The notes: a model not told the origin generated them from the sequence alone. 19,917 bases of DNA from Kytococcus schroeteri (GCF_002847825.1 NZ_PKIZ01000002.1:74596-94512); one strand, 5' to 3'; positions 6,488 through 14,616 are shown, counted from the first letter of the stretch. Translations and numbers: made by a program.

Positions 6488-7486
6488 GTGGATGGTAGGA
6501 CGATGACCGAAGGAAAGACGAAGAACGGAAGAATCGAATGGATGGACGCGGTACGGGGCTTGGCCGTCCTCCTAGTGGTGTTGCTCCACGTTCCCGTCCT
6601 GCCGATGCAGCTGGGAGCCGAGCCCCCTCCATGGCTTGAGCGGTGGCAGTTCGCCCTTCAGCCGTACCGAATGCCCACCTTGCTCTTTCTTTCAGGCATG
6701 CTCTTGGAGTCCTCGCTGACGAAGGGAACCAAGCGTTACATCTCCGGAAAGCTCAAGGGGATCGTTTGGCCGTACCTGGTCTGGACCTTCGTGACGGTCG
6801 TGGCCTTCCGTGAGACGGAGGCACTCCTTGACCCGCGCACCTGGATCATCGGCTACCACCATCTCTGGTTCCTGATGGTCCTGACCGCTTGCTACGCGCT
6901 CGGTCTCCTGGCCAACTCTCTACCGGTGTGGGTCTTCCCCGCCCCCTTGGCCCTCATCGCCATCGGCGCATAAACGTTCGTCCCTGATCTGGCAGTGGCG
7001 AAGCTGGTCATCCACTACGCCTGGTGGAGCAGCTTCTTCTTCCTGGGCGCCACATCGCGTCACTGGATGACGAGATGGCAGTCCACACGCGGTCTCGTGC
7101 CCGGCGTTCTCGCCGGGTTCGTTCTTCTGTGGTCGGTCTTCGTCGTGGTCGATCCAGAGGCGCGCTGGTCGCGCGGGATCCACGCCTATGCCCTCTCCGT
7201 GGGCGGTGTACTGCTTCTGATCTGGTGCGCAAGCCGTATCTCGTGGCCCCGTTGGATGCAGTGGGTGGGGAAGAACTCCATCGTGTGGTACTTGGTCCAC
7301 GGCGCAGCCATCGGAGGGTGCTGGCTCTTCCTGGAGGACCTGGGCGTGACATCTTGGTGGATCGTCACCCCCATCCTGTTGGTGGTTGGTTACCTCGTCC
7401 CGCTGGCTCTTTCTCCGTTCGCGAGGACGCCGCTGTTCCGCTGGTCCAGGACCACACCACCGATCCTCACCGGGCGCAACGCGTAA
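6488..7486 (+). pseudogene. Acyltransferase-3 family membrane O-acyltransferase, interrupted by an in-frame stop
   Basis: The reading frame runs from GTG 6488 (AAGGAAG 7 nt upstream) to the stop at 7486, but TAA at 6971-6973 breaks it at codon 162 of 333. On both sides the same frame encodes a continuous acyltransferase-3 protein: the conserved Arg-X10-His (Arg23, His34 in VRGLAVLLVVLLH), the WPYLVWTF segment, then hydrophobic helices, KNSIVWYLVHG and a basic C-terminus. Total length fits a complete family member of about 330 aa. The second half has only weak start options (GTG 6995, no ribosome-binding site). ATG 6503 is a less likely start because its AGGA is only 2 nt away. An intact copy would acetylate or acylate the glycan at the membrane. 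A single base change or sequencing error explains the stop. Confidence 0.85.
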
Positions 7487-7593
7487 GCCAGATCGCCGGG
7501 GATCTTCAGTTCACACCAAACCGCGCCGGGTCGCCACCCCTGGGCGGCTCACCGGCAGCCCTGCGGCGACGTGCAGGACCACCCAGGCCACAT

Positions 7594-8823
7594 TCAAGGC
7601 GTGCCCACCACCGGCCTCTGCGACGGCACCGCCACGAGAAAGCCCAGCCGGATGATGGCCTGGACCAGGGCTGCCGTTGCAGCAGCAACCGCAGCTCCCG
7701 TGAGGCCGCCCCGGGCGGTGAGGAACCACGCCAGCGGTACCACCACCAGCACGGTGAGCAGGGTCGAGTACAGCTGAGCACGGAACAAGCGACGTGCAGC
7801 GAGTCCCAGATCGAACATCCATCCCACCGCGGCGAGCCCCAGCGACACGACGAGCCAGACCAGGACCGGGACGTCCACGAAGACGTCCTTCTCGTACAGC
7901 AGGCGAAGCACCGGCGCACCGAGCAGCCAAGCGACGCCTGCTGCAACAGGGGTGAGGGCCAGCAGACCTGCCGCCCAGATGGCTGTCGCCCGGACCACTG
8001 CGCGGATACCACCGCTCTCACGCAGGGAGACCAGTCGTGGCAGCAGCACCGTGGCCACGGCCCCCACCACGGTCAGCCCCGCGATCTGGATGTAGGAGAT
8101 GGCCGAGTACACGGCCAGCGCCTCGGCCCCCAAGATGTCCTCGATGGCATACCGGGGGATGTTGGCCAGGAATGACGTCACCGCCGACGCGATCCCGGCA
8201 GGAGCCGCCACGAGAAGGAGTCCACGCCACGACGTGGCGGGGCTCGCCCTCCAGAAGTGCAGGGTGAGGGGTCCCAATCCCTGCTTCTGAGCCAGAACCA
8301 GAAGCCACGCCAACGCGCTGAAGGAGGCGGCGACACTGCCGCTCACAGCGATCTGAGCCGGCACACCACCAAGCAGCATGGCCCCCACCACCAACGGCGT
8401 GAGGAATCCGTTGGCGATCTGACTGAGCGCCACGGGCCCAAAGCGTTCCTGCCGTTGGAACCACGCGTAGAACACCTCCCCGATCGCGTCCAAGGCCTTC
8501 GCCACAGCAACCATGGCGACGACGAGCGTCAGGTGCCCCAGCGCCAGGGCGAGCAGAAAGACCAACCCAACTCCCACGACGGAGCACAACAGACGGAGTC
8601 GTGCATAGTCCGGGAACCGGTGGTCCATGTCTTCATCGGTGAGAGCAACGACACGCATGCTCAGGTTCGTCAGCATGAAGACAGGCGTGCACACCGCCAG
8701 GGCCCACGCGAACTGCCCCATCACCTCCAAGCCCGCCCAGCGGCTCAGTGCAACGACGAGGGCCCACTGACCCAGGTTGAAGGCAAGGCTGCCCGCGAGA
8801 GCCTGGCCCGCCTTTCCCGTCAT
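7594..8823 (-). CDS. Wzx-like polysaccharide flippase (MOP superfamily)
   Basis: A 409-aa polytopic membrane protein with about twelve hydrophobic segments. Features resemble polysaccharide-export MOP flippases: the N-terminal AGQALAGSLAFNLGQWALVVALSR-like first helix, the early short loop around RFPDYARLRLL, and a central ANIPRYAIEDILGAEALAVYS segment, which matches the family's PR-hxxGxx-A-G-Y/A pattern. ATG 8823-8821 overlaps the stop of the glycosyltransferase gene upstream (ATGA). It would flip undecaprenyl-linked units to the outer face. The gene converges on the broken acyltransferase gene across a gap of about 107 bp (7487-7593), in which I see only weak stem potential (GTCGCC at 7530 with GGCGAC at 7565). 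Confidence 0.85.
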   Translation of the reverse strand: MTGKAGQALAGSLAFNLGQWALVVALSRWAGLEVMGQFAWALAVCTPVFMLTNLSMRVVALTDEDMDHRFPDYARLRLLCSVVGVGLVFLLALALGHLTLVVAMVAVAKALDAIGEVFYAWFQRQERFGPVALSQIANGFLTPLVVGAMLLGGVPAQIAVSGSVAASFSALAWLLVLAQKQGLGPLTLHFWRASPATSWRGLLLVAAPAGIASAVTSFLANIPRYAIEDILGAEALAVYSAISYIQIAGLTVVGAVATVLLPRLVSLRESGGIRAVVRATAIWAAGLLALTPVAAGVAWLLGAPVLRLLYEKDVFVDVPVLVWLVVSLGLAAVGWMFDLGLAARRLFRAQLYSTLLTVLVVVPLAWFLTARGGLTGAAVAAATAALVQAIIRLGFLVAVPSQRPVVGTP

Positions 8824-11150
8824 GCGCCTCCGTTCCTCGCACGATGCTCCTGTGCGAGCGATCGGAGCGTCGCAACCCACTCCGCGAACGCCTCATCGAC
8901 GCGCTCCTGGACGTACCCCTCAGCGGTCTCCAGCGAGAGCCTCGAGGACTCCTCATAGACCACCGGATCGAGCAGGCTTGCCACGGCGCGAGCGAGGCCT
9001 CGGTGGTCATCCACACCCACGAGTCGATCGGACGGCACGAGTTCCGGCACACCACCGACCGGTGTCGCTACGACAGGGAGACCGGTGGCCATGGCCTCAA
9101 CAACCACCCTTGGCAGCCCCTCGGTCCGTGACGGATGCACCAAGATGTCGGCCGCCTCCATGGCCAGCCGCACCTCCGACCGACTCACGGCCCCGGTGAA
9201 CTCCACCGAGTCCGTCAGACCGAGCTCACCGGCGAGTTCCTTCAGGTCCTCGTGGAGCCGACCCCCGCCCACAAGCACGAGGTGTGCCCGGACGCCGTCT
9301 TCACGCAGGTGGCCGAGGGCGCGGATCGCGATGTCGTGCCCCTTGTAGTTCGTCTCCTGCGACCCCACGGCCAGGAGACGAACCCTCTCTCCCGTCATGG
9401 CGCGAGGCTCGCTGCGCAACTTTGCACGCGGGATACGCACGTTGGGAATACCAAAAACCGGGCGGCCAAGGGCGGCCGGATAGACCGCCTGCAGGTTGCT
9501 TCGAGTCACGAACCGTGCGGCGGCAGCATGGGACACCACCCAACGGGTGACCTTGGCCGCCCCCTTGGCGGCTCGTCTGGCCACTTCCCCGGCTGCACCA
9601 CTGGACAGCACGTCAAGAGGGTCACCGACCATCTCCGTCACATAGGGGACGCCACGGCAGCGAGCGCTCAAAGCTGCGAGGGTACCGATGGGGCCCGGGA
9701 CACGGCAGATCACCAGATCGCTCTGCGCGACAGCCCGGTCGACGGCAAGGATCAAGGGCAGAGAAGCACGCACCAACTCGCCTGCACCGTGGTACTCGGG
9801 CAGCGGGACGAGAGCCGAGGTGCTCACGACCTCACCGCCCGTGATCTCCTCCGGGGCCGACGTACGGCCTGCAACGCGCAGCGTCCCTCCCAACGCTGCG
9901 TACCGGCCCCACTGCGAGTCGCCATTCGCACCATCGGGTGCAGTGACCCCGGCGAGCCCTCGATGAAAGTGCGCCTCCGTGAAGGCCGTGACGACCGGAT
10001 CACCGGAACCCACGACGCCCTGCACGGCATCGGCCACGCTCTCCGCAGCCGAGGGTGAGTGGAACAACCGCACCATACGGTCGCGCGCAGCCACCCCCAT
10101 CGCCCGCAGACGTCCCTCCACGAAGGCCTGGTGCGCTGCCCGCAGTCGGTCCGCCAAGGCTGGGACATCCCCCCGCGGGAATACCCAGCCACTTGCAGTG
10201 TCCACGGTCTCGGGCAGACCCCCGGCGTCACTGACGATGGAAGGCAGCCCGAGCGCCCCGGCCTCGCAGGCCGCCCCGTGGTTCTCGGAGAGCGAAGGGC
10301 TCACACTCACGTCAGCCGCGGCGTAGTAACTGGCCACGTCGGTGACCTTGCCGGTCCACAACAAGCCGCGTCCCGGATAGCGAGCCATCAGCTCCTGCCG
10401 GTAGACCTCTCCCTCATCGTCGAAGCCACCCCCGACGATGAGCAGGCGGACACCCTCCTGGCCAGCCGCGAACTCATCCCACGCCTCGATCAGCGTGTCG
10501 TGACCCTTCACACCGGTCGTGTACCCGGCGAGTGTCTTGGGTGCGTAGACGTAAGCCACGATGATCGCCACGAACTCGTCCTCCAGGATCCCCAGTCGAC
10601 GCCGAGCCCGGCGCCGTTCTTCGGGGGTGGCAGGAACGAAGGCCTCCGCGTCCACGCCGTAGGGCACGACCGTGTGGTTCCCCGGGCGAGGACCGGCGAG
10701 CTGCTCGTACCGCCGGAAGGTGTACTCGGAACCGGAGATGAGGGTGTCGTCCAGCGCGCGCAGGAACCCCTCCAGCCGGGCGATGATGGGTGAATCAAGG
10801 TACAGCGGCCCCGCCACCATGTGGACCCTCCGCAGCGGAAGACCGATGGTGGACAAGCGTCCCGCCAGTGCCGAGGCGTAGAGGTGGTACAGCACGACGT
10901 CAGGGCACACCTGACGAACAAGGCTCCGCAACGCGAGCAGGCCCCGCAACGTCGAGAAGCGCGGCCCGAACTCGAAGTCGAATGGGCTCGGCAGGACCTC
11001 GATGCTCTCGCCGTCCAGAGCTCGGCGGAGCTTGCCGTCCCCTTCCGGTATGCACACGACGACTTCCTCCCCCCGAGCCCGCAGCGCTCGAACCTGGGGG
11101 AGGATCCACATCCCCCCTTCATTCGTCTTCAGAAGGATCAGCACGCGCAT
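8820..11150 (-). CDS. Double GT4 glycosyltransferase (two full GT-B enzymes fused)
   Basis: A single 776-aa frame. Residues 1-383 form a complete GT4 enzyme: MRVLILLKTNEGGMW start, VVPYGVD linker, LLIVGGG, and the nucleotide-sugar-binding SENHGAACEAGALGLP. Residues 384-776 form a second one: VVTAFTEAHFHRG, APDGANGDSQWGRY, PNVRIP, LLAVGSQETNYKGHD, LVLVGGG and SRTEGLPRVVVEAMATGLP. Each half has normal GT4 length and there is almost no linker. ATG 11150-11148 has AAGGAG 9 nt upstream and follows the epimerase gene by 14 bp; a longer in-frame extension would overlap that gene. The product should add two sugars to the lipid-linked unit in the cytoplasm. Donor sugars cannot be read from sequence. 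The fusion may be natural or the result of a base loss at the junction near 10000. Confidence 0.9.
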   Translation of the reverse strand: MRVLILLKTNEGGMWILPQVRALRARGEEVVVCIPEGDGKLRRALDGESIEVLPSPFDFEFGPRFSTLRGLLALRSLVRQVCPDVVLYHLYASALAGRLSTIGLPLRRVHMVAGPLYLDSPIIARLEGFLRALDDTLISGSEYTFRRYEQLAGPRPGNHTVVPYGVDAEAFVPATPEERRRARRRLGILEDEFVAIIVAYVYAPKTLAGYTTGVKGHDTLIEAWDEFAAGQEGVRLLIVGGGFDDEGEVYRQELMARYPGRGLLWTGKVTDVASYYAAADVSVSPSLSENHGAACEAGALGLPSIVSDAGGLPETVDTASGWVFPRGDVPALADRLRAAHQAFVEGRLRAMGVAARDRMVRLFHSPSAAESVADAVQGVVGSGDPVVTAFTEAHFHRGLAGVTAPDGANGDSQWGRYAALGGTLRVAGRTSAPEEITGGEVVSTSALVPLPEYHGAGELVRASLPLILAVDRAVAQSDLVICRVPGPIGTLAALSARCRGVPYVTEMVGDPLDVLSSGAAGEVARRAAKGAAKVTRWVVSHAAAARFVTRSNLQAVYPAALGRPVFGIPNVRIPRAKLRSEPRAMTGERVRLLAVGSQETNYKGHDIAIRALGHLREDGVRAHLVLVGGGRLHEDLKELAGELGLTDSVEFTGAVSRSEVRLAMEAADILVHPSRTEGLPRVVVEAMATGLPVVATPVGGVPELVPSDRLVGVDDHRGLARAVASLLDPVVYEESSRLSLETAEGYVQERVDEAFAEWVATLRSLAQEHRARNGGA

Positions 11151-11164
11151 GCGCCCAGACTCCT

Positions 11165-12088
11165 TCAGAGCGACCTGAAGTACTCGAGCGTCTCGGCGAT
11201 GCCCTGCTTCAGGGTCACGGGCTCCACGTCGGGGAACAGCGACATGAGGGAGTCGTTCATCGCCTGGGAGTGCTTTACGTCGCCCGGGCGCGGGTCCCGG
11301 TGCACGACCTCCGCGGCCTGGCCGGAGACCTCCTGAATCTGGTCGATGAGCTCCAGCAGCGTCGTGTTGGTGCCGAATGCAAGGTTCACCGGCTCGGGAT
11401 TGGTCACCTTGCGCTCGGCAGCATCCAGAAGGACTCGACACACGGTGCCCACGTACGTGAAGTCGCGGGAGTTGGAGCCGTCACCGTTGACCGGCAGTGC
11501 CTCCCCCTTGAGCAGGGCGTCCAGGAAGATCGGGATGACCGCGGCGTACACGTGGCCGGCCCGCTGCCGCGGCCCGTAGACGTTGAAGAAGCGGAACGCC
11601 AAGGTGTCCATGCCGTAGGACTGCTGGAAGGCGAGGGTGTACTGCTCGGTGGCCAGCTTGGAGACGGCGTACGGGGACATCGCCCGAACCCACTCGCGCT
11701 CGTGCTTGGGCATCGCCGGGTTCATGCCGTACACCGAGCTGGACGAGGCACAGGCCACGTGCTTGACCCCTGCGTCACGCGCGGCCTCGAGCACACGCAA
11801 CGTGCCGGTCGCGTTGGCCTCGTGCGTGGCACGGGGGTTCGCGATGGAGCGCGGCACGCTGCCGAGGGCGGCGAGGTGCGTCACCGACTCGACGCCCACC
11901 ATGGCCGAGGCCATGAGCTCGTCGTCAAGGACCGAGCCCTCACGGAAGTCCACGTCGAGCCCGTCCAGGTTGTCCCGGTACCCAGTGGAGAGGTCATCAA
12001 CGACCACCACCTGGTGCCCCTTGTCCAGGGCGAGGCGGGTGAGGTTGGAGCCGATGAACCCGGCTCCTCCAGTGATCAGAATACGCAT
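11165..12088 (-). CDS. NAD-dependent UDP-sugar 4-epimerase (WbpP-like)
   Basis: A 307-aa extended short-chain dehydrogenase. The Rossmann loop is GGAGFIG at residues 7-13, followed by the acidic pair in VVVDDLSTG, the SSSSVYG strand near 115-121 and the catalytic Tyr140-X3-Lys144 in SPYAVSK. HLAALGSVPRSI, YAAVIPIF and NGDGSNSRDFTYV resemble the WbpP branch that interconverts UDP-GlcNAc and UDP-GalNAc, more than plain GalE. ATG 12088-12086 has GGAG 5 nt upstream; the 30 extra codons ahead of it lack support. It would supply the galacto-configured donor for the GT4 fusion encoded 14 bp downstream. UDP-glucose 4-epimerase or a decarboxylating relative cannot be excluded. Confidence 0.88.
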   Translation of the reverse strand: MRILITGGAGFIGSNLTRLALDKGHQVVVVDDLSTGYRDNLDGLDVDFREGSVLDDELMASAMVGVESVTHLAALGSVPRSIANPRATHEANATGTLRVLEAARDAGVKHVACASSSSVYGMNPAMPKHEREWVRAMSPYAVSKLATEQYTLAFQQSYGMDTLAFRFFNVYGPRQRAGHVYAAVIPIFLDALLKGEALPVNGDGSNSRDFTYVGTVCRVLLDAAERKVTNPEPVNLAFGTNTTLLELIDQIQEVSGQAAEVVHRDPRPGDVKHSQAMNDSLMSLFPDVEPVTLKQGIAETLEYFRSL

Positions 12089-12222
12089 CTTGGCTCCAGA
12101 CTGGGGTTCGGGACGGCCTCCAAGGTAGCCCATCCCCGGAGAGGCGTCGGGAGGACGGCACTGATGAGACTGTGCCACCAGTCACACGCGCGGTCCCTGT
12201 CCGTCACGGACGTCTTCCGTAC

Positions 12223-13080
12223 TCACCGCCGCCGGGGACCCCAGGCCATACGCACGAGACGTCGCACAGCACCCGGCAACTGGCGCAGCCCCTTCGCCCA
12301 GTGCTCCGGCGTGCGCCGCAGACGTTGCGCCCAACCGTTGCGCTCACCCCACAGAGGCGGGGGGACCAGCGCATAGGCCAAGAGCCTCAACCGCGGCATC
12401 ACACCCGGTGTATCCCAGATGCGGGCGAGCCACATCGCTGTCCCGGTGGGCTGGTTGCTCACCACCTGCCAGTAGTAGGAGCGCCGCTCGGGGTGGAACA
12501 ACTCAGGCAACCGGGTGGCCGCGGCCTGGGCCCCTCCAAGCTCGTGCACCATCGTCACGCCACGCCCGAACTCACGGCTCGTCCACCCATCGTGGACGAG
12601 CCTGGCGTCATGATCCATCGGGTTTCGCGCGGCATTCACGATCAGCACGGCACCGTGGGCACACCGCTTCGGGACTGCACAATTGCGACCGCCAAGACGT
12701 ATATACTCGCGCTCCGCCCACAGGCAGCGAAAGACATCGGTCGGCGAGGCCGAGAACCCGGGAAAGTGTCGGTGCACGTCGATGGTGAGGCCCCAGAGAG
12801 GGTGCTCGAGGACGACGGCGTGGTTCGACAGATCCAGATCGTGCGCATCCCGGCCGATCGTCCAGCCGCCCCGGGTGAGCGCCTCCACGAAGCGGTCCGC
12901 CTGACCGGGCCGCACGAGGACATCCACGTCGGTGCCGATCCGGGTCCTTGCCGTGAACTGCTCGCGGGCGACCGCTCCCTTGACTGCCAGGATGTCCACT
13001 CCCGAGGAGTCCGCCACGTACTGGCACAGGGCATGAATGAGGTCAAGTCGTTCCCTGACCTCGACCTCGTGCGTAGCCAC
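12223..13080 (-). CDS. PF14907-type nucleotidyltransferase family protein
   Basis: A 285-aa protein with a nucleotidyltransferase-like core: LAVKGAV (Lys34-Gly35), the acidic pair Asp51 and Asp53 in GTDVDVLVR, a His in SNHAVVLEH, and a third acidic motif in LTIDVHRHFP (Asp101, His103). This order matches the poorly understood nucleotidyltransferase family often seen in actinobacterial surface-polysaccharide and RiPP clusters. The C-terminal half is alpha-helical and basic, ending in WGPRRR. GTG 13080-13078 has GAGGGAG about 5 nt upstream. It is divergent from the PglD-like gene with only 50 bp between starts, and 134 bp upstream of the epimerase gene; that gap has a possible TACCTT -10 at 12127-12122. 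Substrate unknown; nucleotidyl or phosphoryl transfer to a glycan or lipid precursor is a guess. Confidence 0.75.
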   Translation of the reverse strand: MATHEVEVRERLDLIHALCQYVADSSGVDILAVKGAVAREQFTARTRIGTDVDVLVRPGQADRFVEALTRGGWTIGRDAHDLDLSNHAVVLEHPLWGLTIDVHRHFPGFSASPTDVFRCLWAEREYIRLGGRNCAVPKRCAHGAVLIVNAARNPMDHDARLVHDGWTSREFGRGVTMVHELGGAQAAATRLPELFHPERRSYYWQVVSNQPTGTAMWLARIWDTPGVMPRLRLLAYALVPPPLWGERNGWAQRLRRTPEHWAKGLRQLPGAVRRLVRMAWGPRRR

Positions 13081-13117
13081 GCGGGCTCCCTCTCTCCCGA
13101 GCACTTTCCGTCGAGCA

Positions 13118-13123
13118 TAGAGT
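13118..13123 (+). promoter_or_regulatory. Candidate -10 element for a leaderless pglD-like transcript
   Basis: TAGAGT ends 7 bp before the GTG at 13131, so transcription would begin at or next to the start codon. No ribosome-binding site is visible, which fits a leaderless mRNA, common in actinobacteria. Confidence 0.35.
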
Positions 13124-13130
13124 ACGTGCC

Positions 13131-13805
13131 GTGTCCATCTCTCGTAACAAGCGTCCGGGCGGATCGTCACAACTGGTGCTGGTCGGCGCAGGGGGTCACG
13201 CCCGCGAGGTACTGGCTCTGGTGCGAGCCGGCGTACTCCCCCCGGCTCCCGCTCACGTCCTGGGAGCGGTGGACGATGGGTCTCCGGACCCCGAGGTACT
13301 CGAGCGCATCTCACTCCGCAACCTCGGTGGCACCGAAGAGCTCGCACGCTTCCCCGGTGCCAGGTTCACCGTGGGCATCGGTTCGGGCTCGATTCGGCTG
13401 GAGTTGGCCGAGCGCGCTTTGGACGCGGGCCTGGTGGAGGCGACACTCGTGAGCGCCCAGGCCCACATCGGCCCCGACGTCCGCATGCACGAGGGGTGCG
13501 TCGTGTTCCCGTTCGCGACGGTCACCACCAACATCGAACTGGGCTCGCACACCCATGTCGGCCGCGGTGCCGCGGTCGGTCACGACAGTCAACTCGGCCC
13601 TGGGGTCACGGTGATGCCGAACGCCTCGGTCTCGGGGAACGTCACCATCGGCGCCCGCTCCACCATCGGGACCGGTGCCGCAGTGATCCAAGGGGTCGCC
13701 ATCGGCTCCGACGTCATGGTGGGCGCCGGAGCCGTGGTGGTCCGCGACGTCCCCGACGGCGTGACGGTGGTGGGATCCCCCGCCCGCCCGCTTCCCACGA
13801 GGTGA
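13131..13805 (+). CDS. PglD/NeuD-like sugar O/N-acyltransferase (left-handed beta-helix)
   Basis: A 224-aa protein of the NeuD/PglD family. Residues about 13-35 form the nucleotide-sugar-binding Rossmann-like start (LVLVGAGGHAREVL), and hexapeptide repeats from about 103 to 215 build the left-handed beta-helix (HIGPDV, TNIELG, THVGRG, VTIGAR, STIGTG, VMVGAG). His151 in AVGHDSQ is the probable catalytic base, equivalent to the conserved His of PglD. The expected reaction is acetyl-CoA-dependent acetylation of the 4-amino group made by the PglE-like enzyme, giving a UDP-di-N-acetylbacillosamine-like sugar. It is separated from its presumed pathway partners by about 9 kb, at the opposite edge of the glycan locus. 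The start has no clear ribosome-binding site. Confidence 0.88.
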   Translation: MSISRNKRPGGSSQLVLVGAGGHAREVLALVRAGVLPPAPAHVLGAVDDGSPDPEVLERISLRNLGGTEELARFPGARFTVGIGSGSIRLELAERALDAGLVEATLVSAQAHIGPDVRMHEGCVVFPFATVTTNIELGSHTHVGRGAAVGHDSQLGPGVTVMPNASVSGNVTIGARSTIGTGAAVIQGVAIGSDVMVGAGAVVVRDVPDGVTVVGSPARPLPTR

Positions 13806-13889
13806 CGCGGGGCACTCTCACCCCACAGGACGCTGTCGGCGCGCGGCGTTAGGCTGACAACGAGTCCGTCCACGACAGAGGAGACCCTC

Positions 13890-14600
13890 ATGGACCCCAT
13901 CCGCATGATCGCCCGCCCGATGCTCGGTGGCATCTTCCTCGCCTCCGGCATGCAGCACGTGAAGAACCCGTCCTACGGCGCCGAGATCGCCCAGCAGGCC
14001 GCGGACGAGGTGCTGGAGCCCGTGGGCGTCCAGACCGATGGCGAGACCCTGATGAAGGTGCACGGCTACGTGTCCGTGGTCGCCGGTGCCGGTCTGGCCC
14101 TCGGCGTGGCCCCGCGCCTGTGCGCCCTGGCCCTGGCCGCCGACGTGACCGCCGTGAACCTCTCCACCCACCGCTTCTGGGAGCAGGACGGCGAGGAGCG
14201 TCAGGGCACGCAGATCCAGTTCATGAAGGACCTGGCCATCGCCGGTGGCCTGCTGCTGGCCTCCGTGGACACCGCCGGCAAGCCGGGTCTGGCCTGGCGC
14301 GCGCAGAACGCCGCCTCCATCGCCGGTGACCGCGCCGACCACCTGGGCACCGTGGCCGCGCTCAAGAAGGACGTGCTGGCCCTCCAGGCCGAGAACAAGG
14401 CCCTGCAGGCCAAGGCCACCGTGAGCGGCTCCGCGGGCAAGGCCACCGGCAAGGCTGCGGGCGTCACCGGCCTGCTGGGCAGCCAGGCCAAGGCCGGCAA
14501 GAAGGCCTTCGCCGCCAAGAAGCGCAAGGACTCCTTCATCGACCGTGCGCTGGACGCCGTCGAGGACTCCTACAACACTGCCAAGAAGAAGGTCGCCTGA
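13890..14600 (+). CDS. DoxX-family membrane protein with Lys/Ala-rich C-terminal tail
   Basis: A 236-aa protein. Residues 1 to about 140 match the DoxX family: RMIARPMLGGIFLASGMQHVKNP at the start, VHGYVSVVAGAGLALGVAPRLCALALAA as the middle helices, and FWEQDGEERQGTQIQFMKDLAIAGGLLLAS. From about 145 onward it carries a predicted short coiled coil (LKKDVLALQAENKALQAK) and a basic tail rich in Lys and Ala. DoxX proteins are linked to membrane redox and detoxification complexes in mycobacteria. AGGAG lies 7 nt before ATG 13890. A TAGGCT at 13850-13855 may be its -10. It lies 16 bp ahead of aroA, so it probably shares a transcript with aroA and rsgA. Confidence 0.85.
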   Translation: MDPIRMIARPMLGGIFLASGMQHVKNPSYGAEIAQQAADEVLEPVGVQTDGETLMKVHGYVSVVAGAGLALGVAPRLCALALAADVTAVNLSTHRFWEQDGEERQGTQIQFMKDLAIAGGLLLASVDTAGKPGLAWRAQNAASIAGDRADHLGTVAALKKDVLALQAENKALQAKATVSGSAGKATGKAAGVTGLLGSQAKAGKKAFAAKKRKDSFIDRALDAVEDSYNTAKKKVA

Positions 14601-14616
14601 GCACCAGGCCGATCAC

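Noticed and set aside
6995..7486. Independent gene for the second half of the acyltransferase
   Set aside because: It lacks a ribosome-binding site and a family N-terminus, and is in the same frame as the first half; better explained as the remainder of a broken gene.
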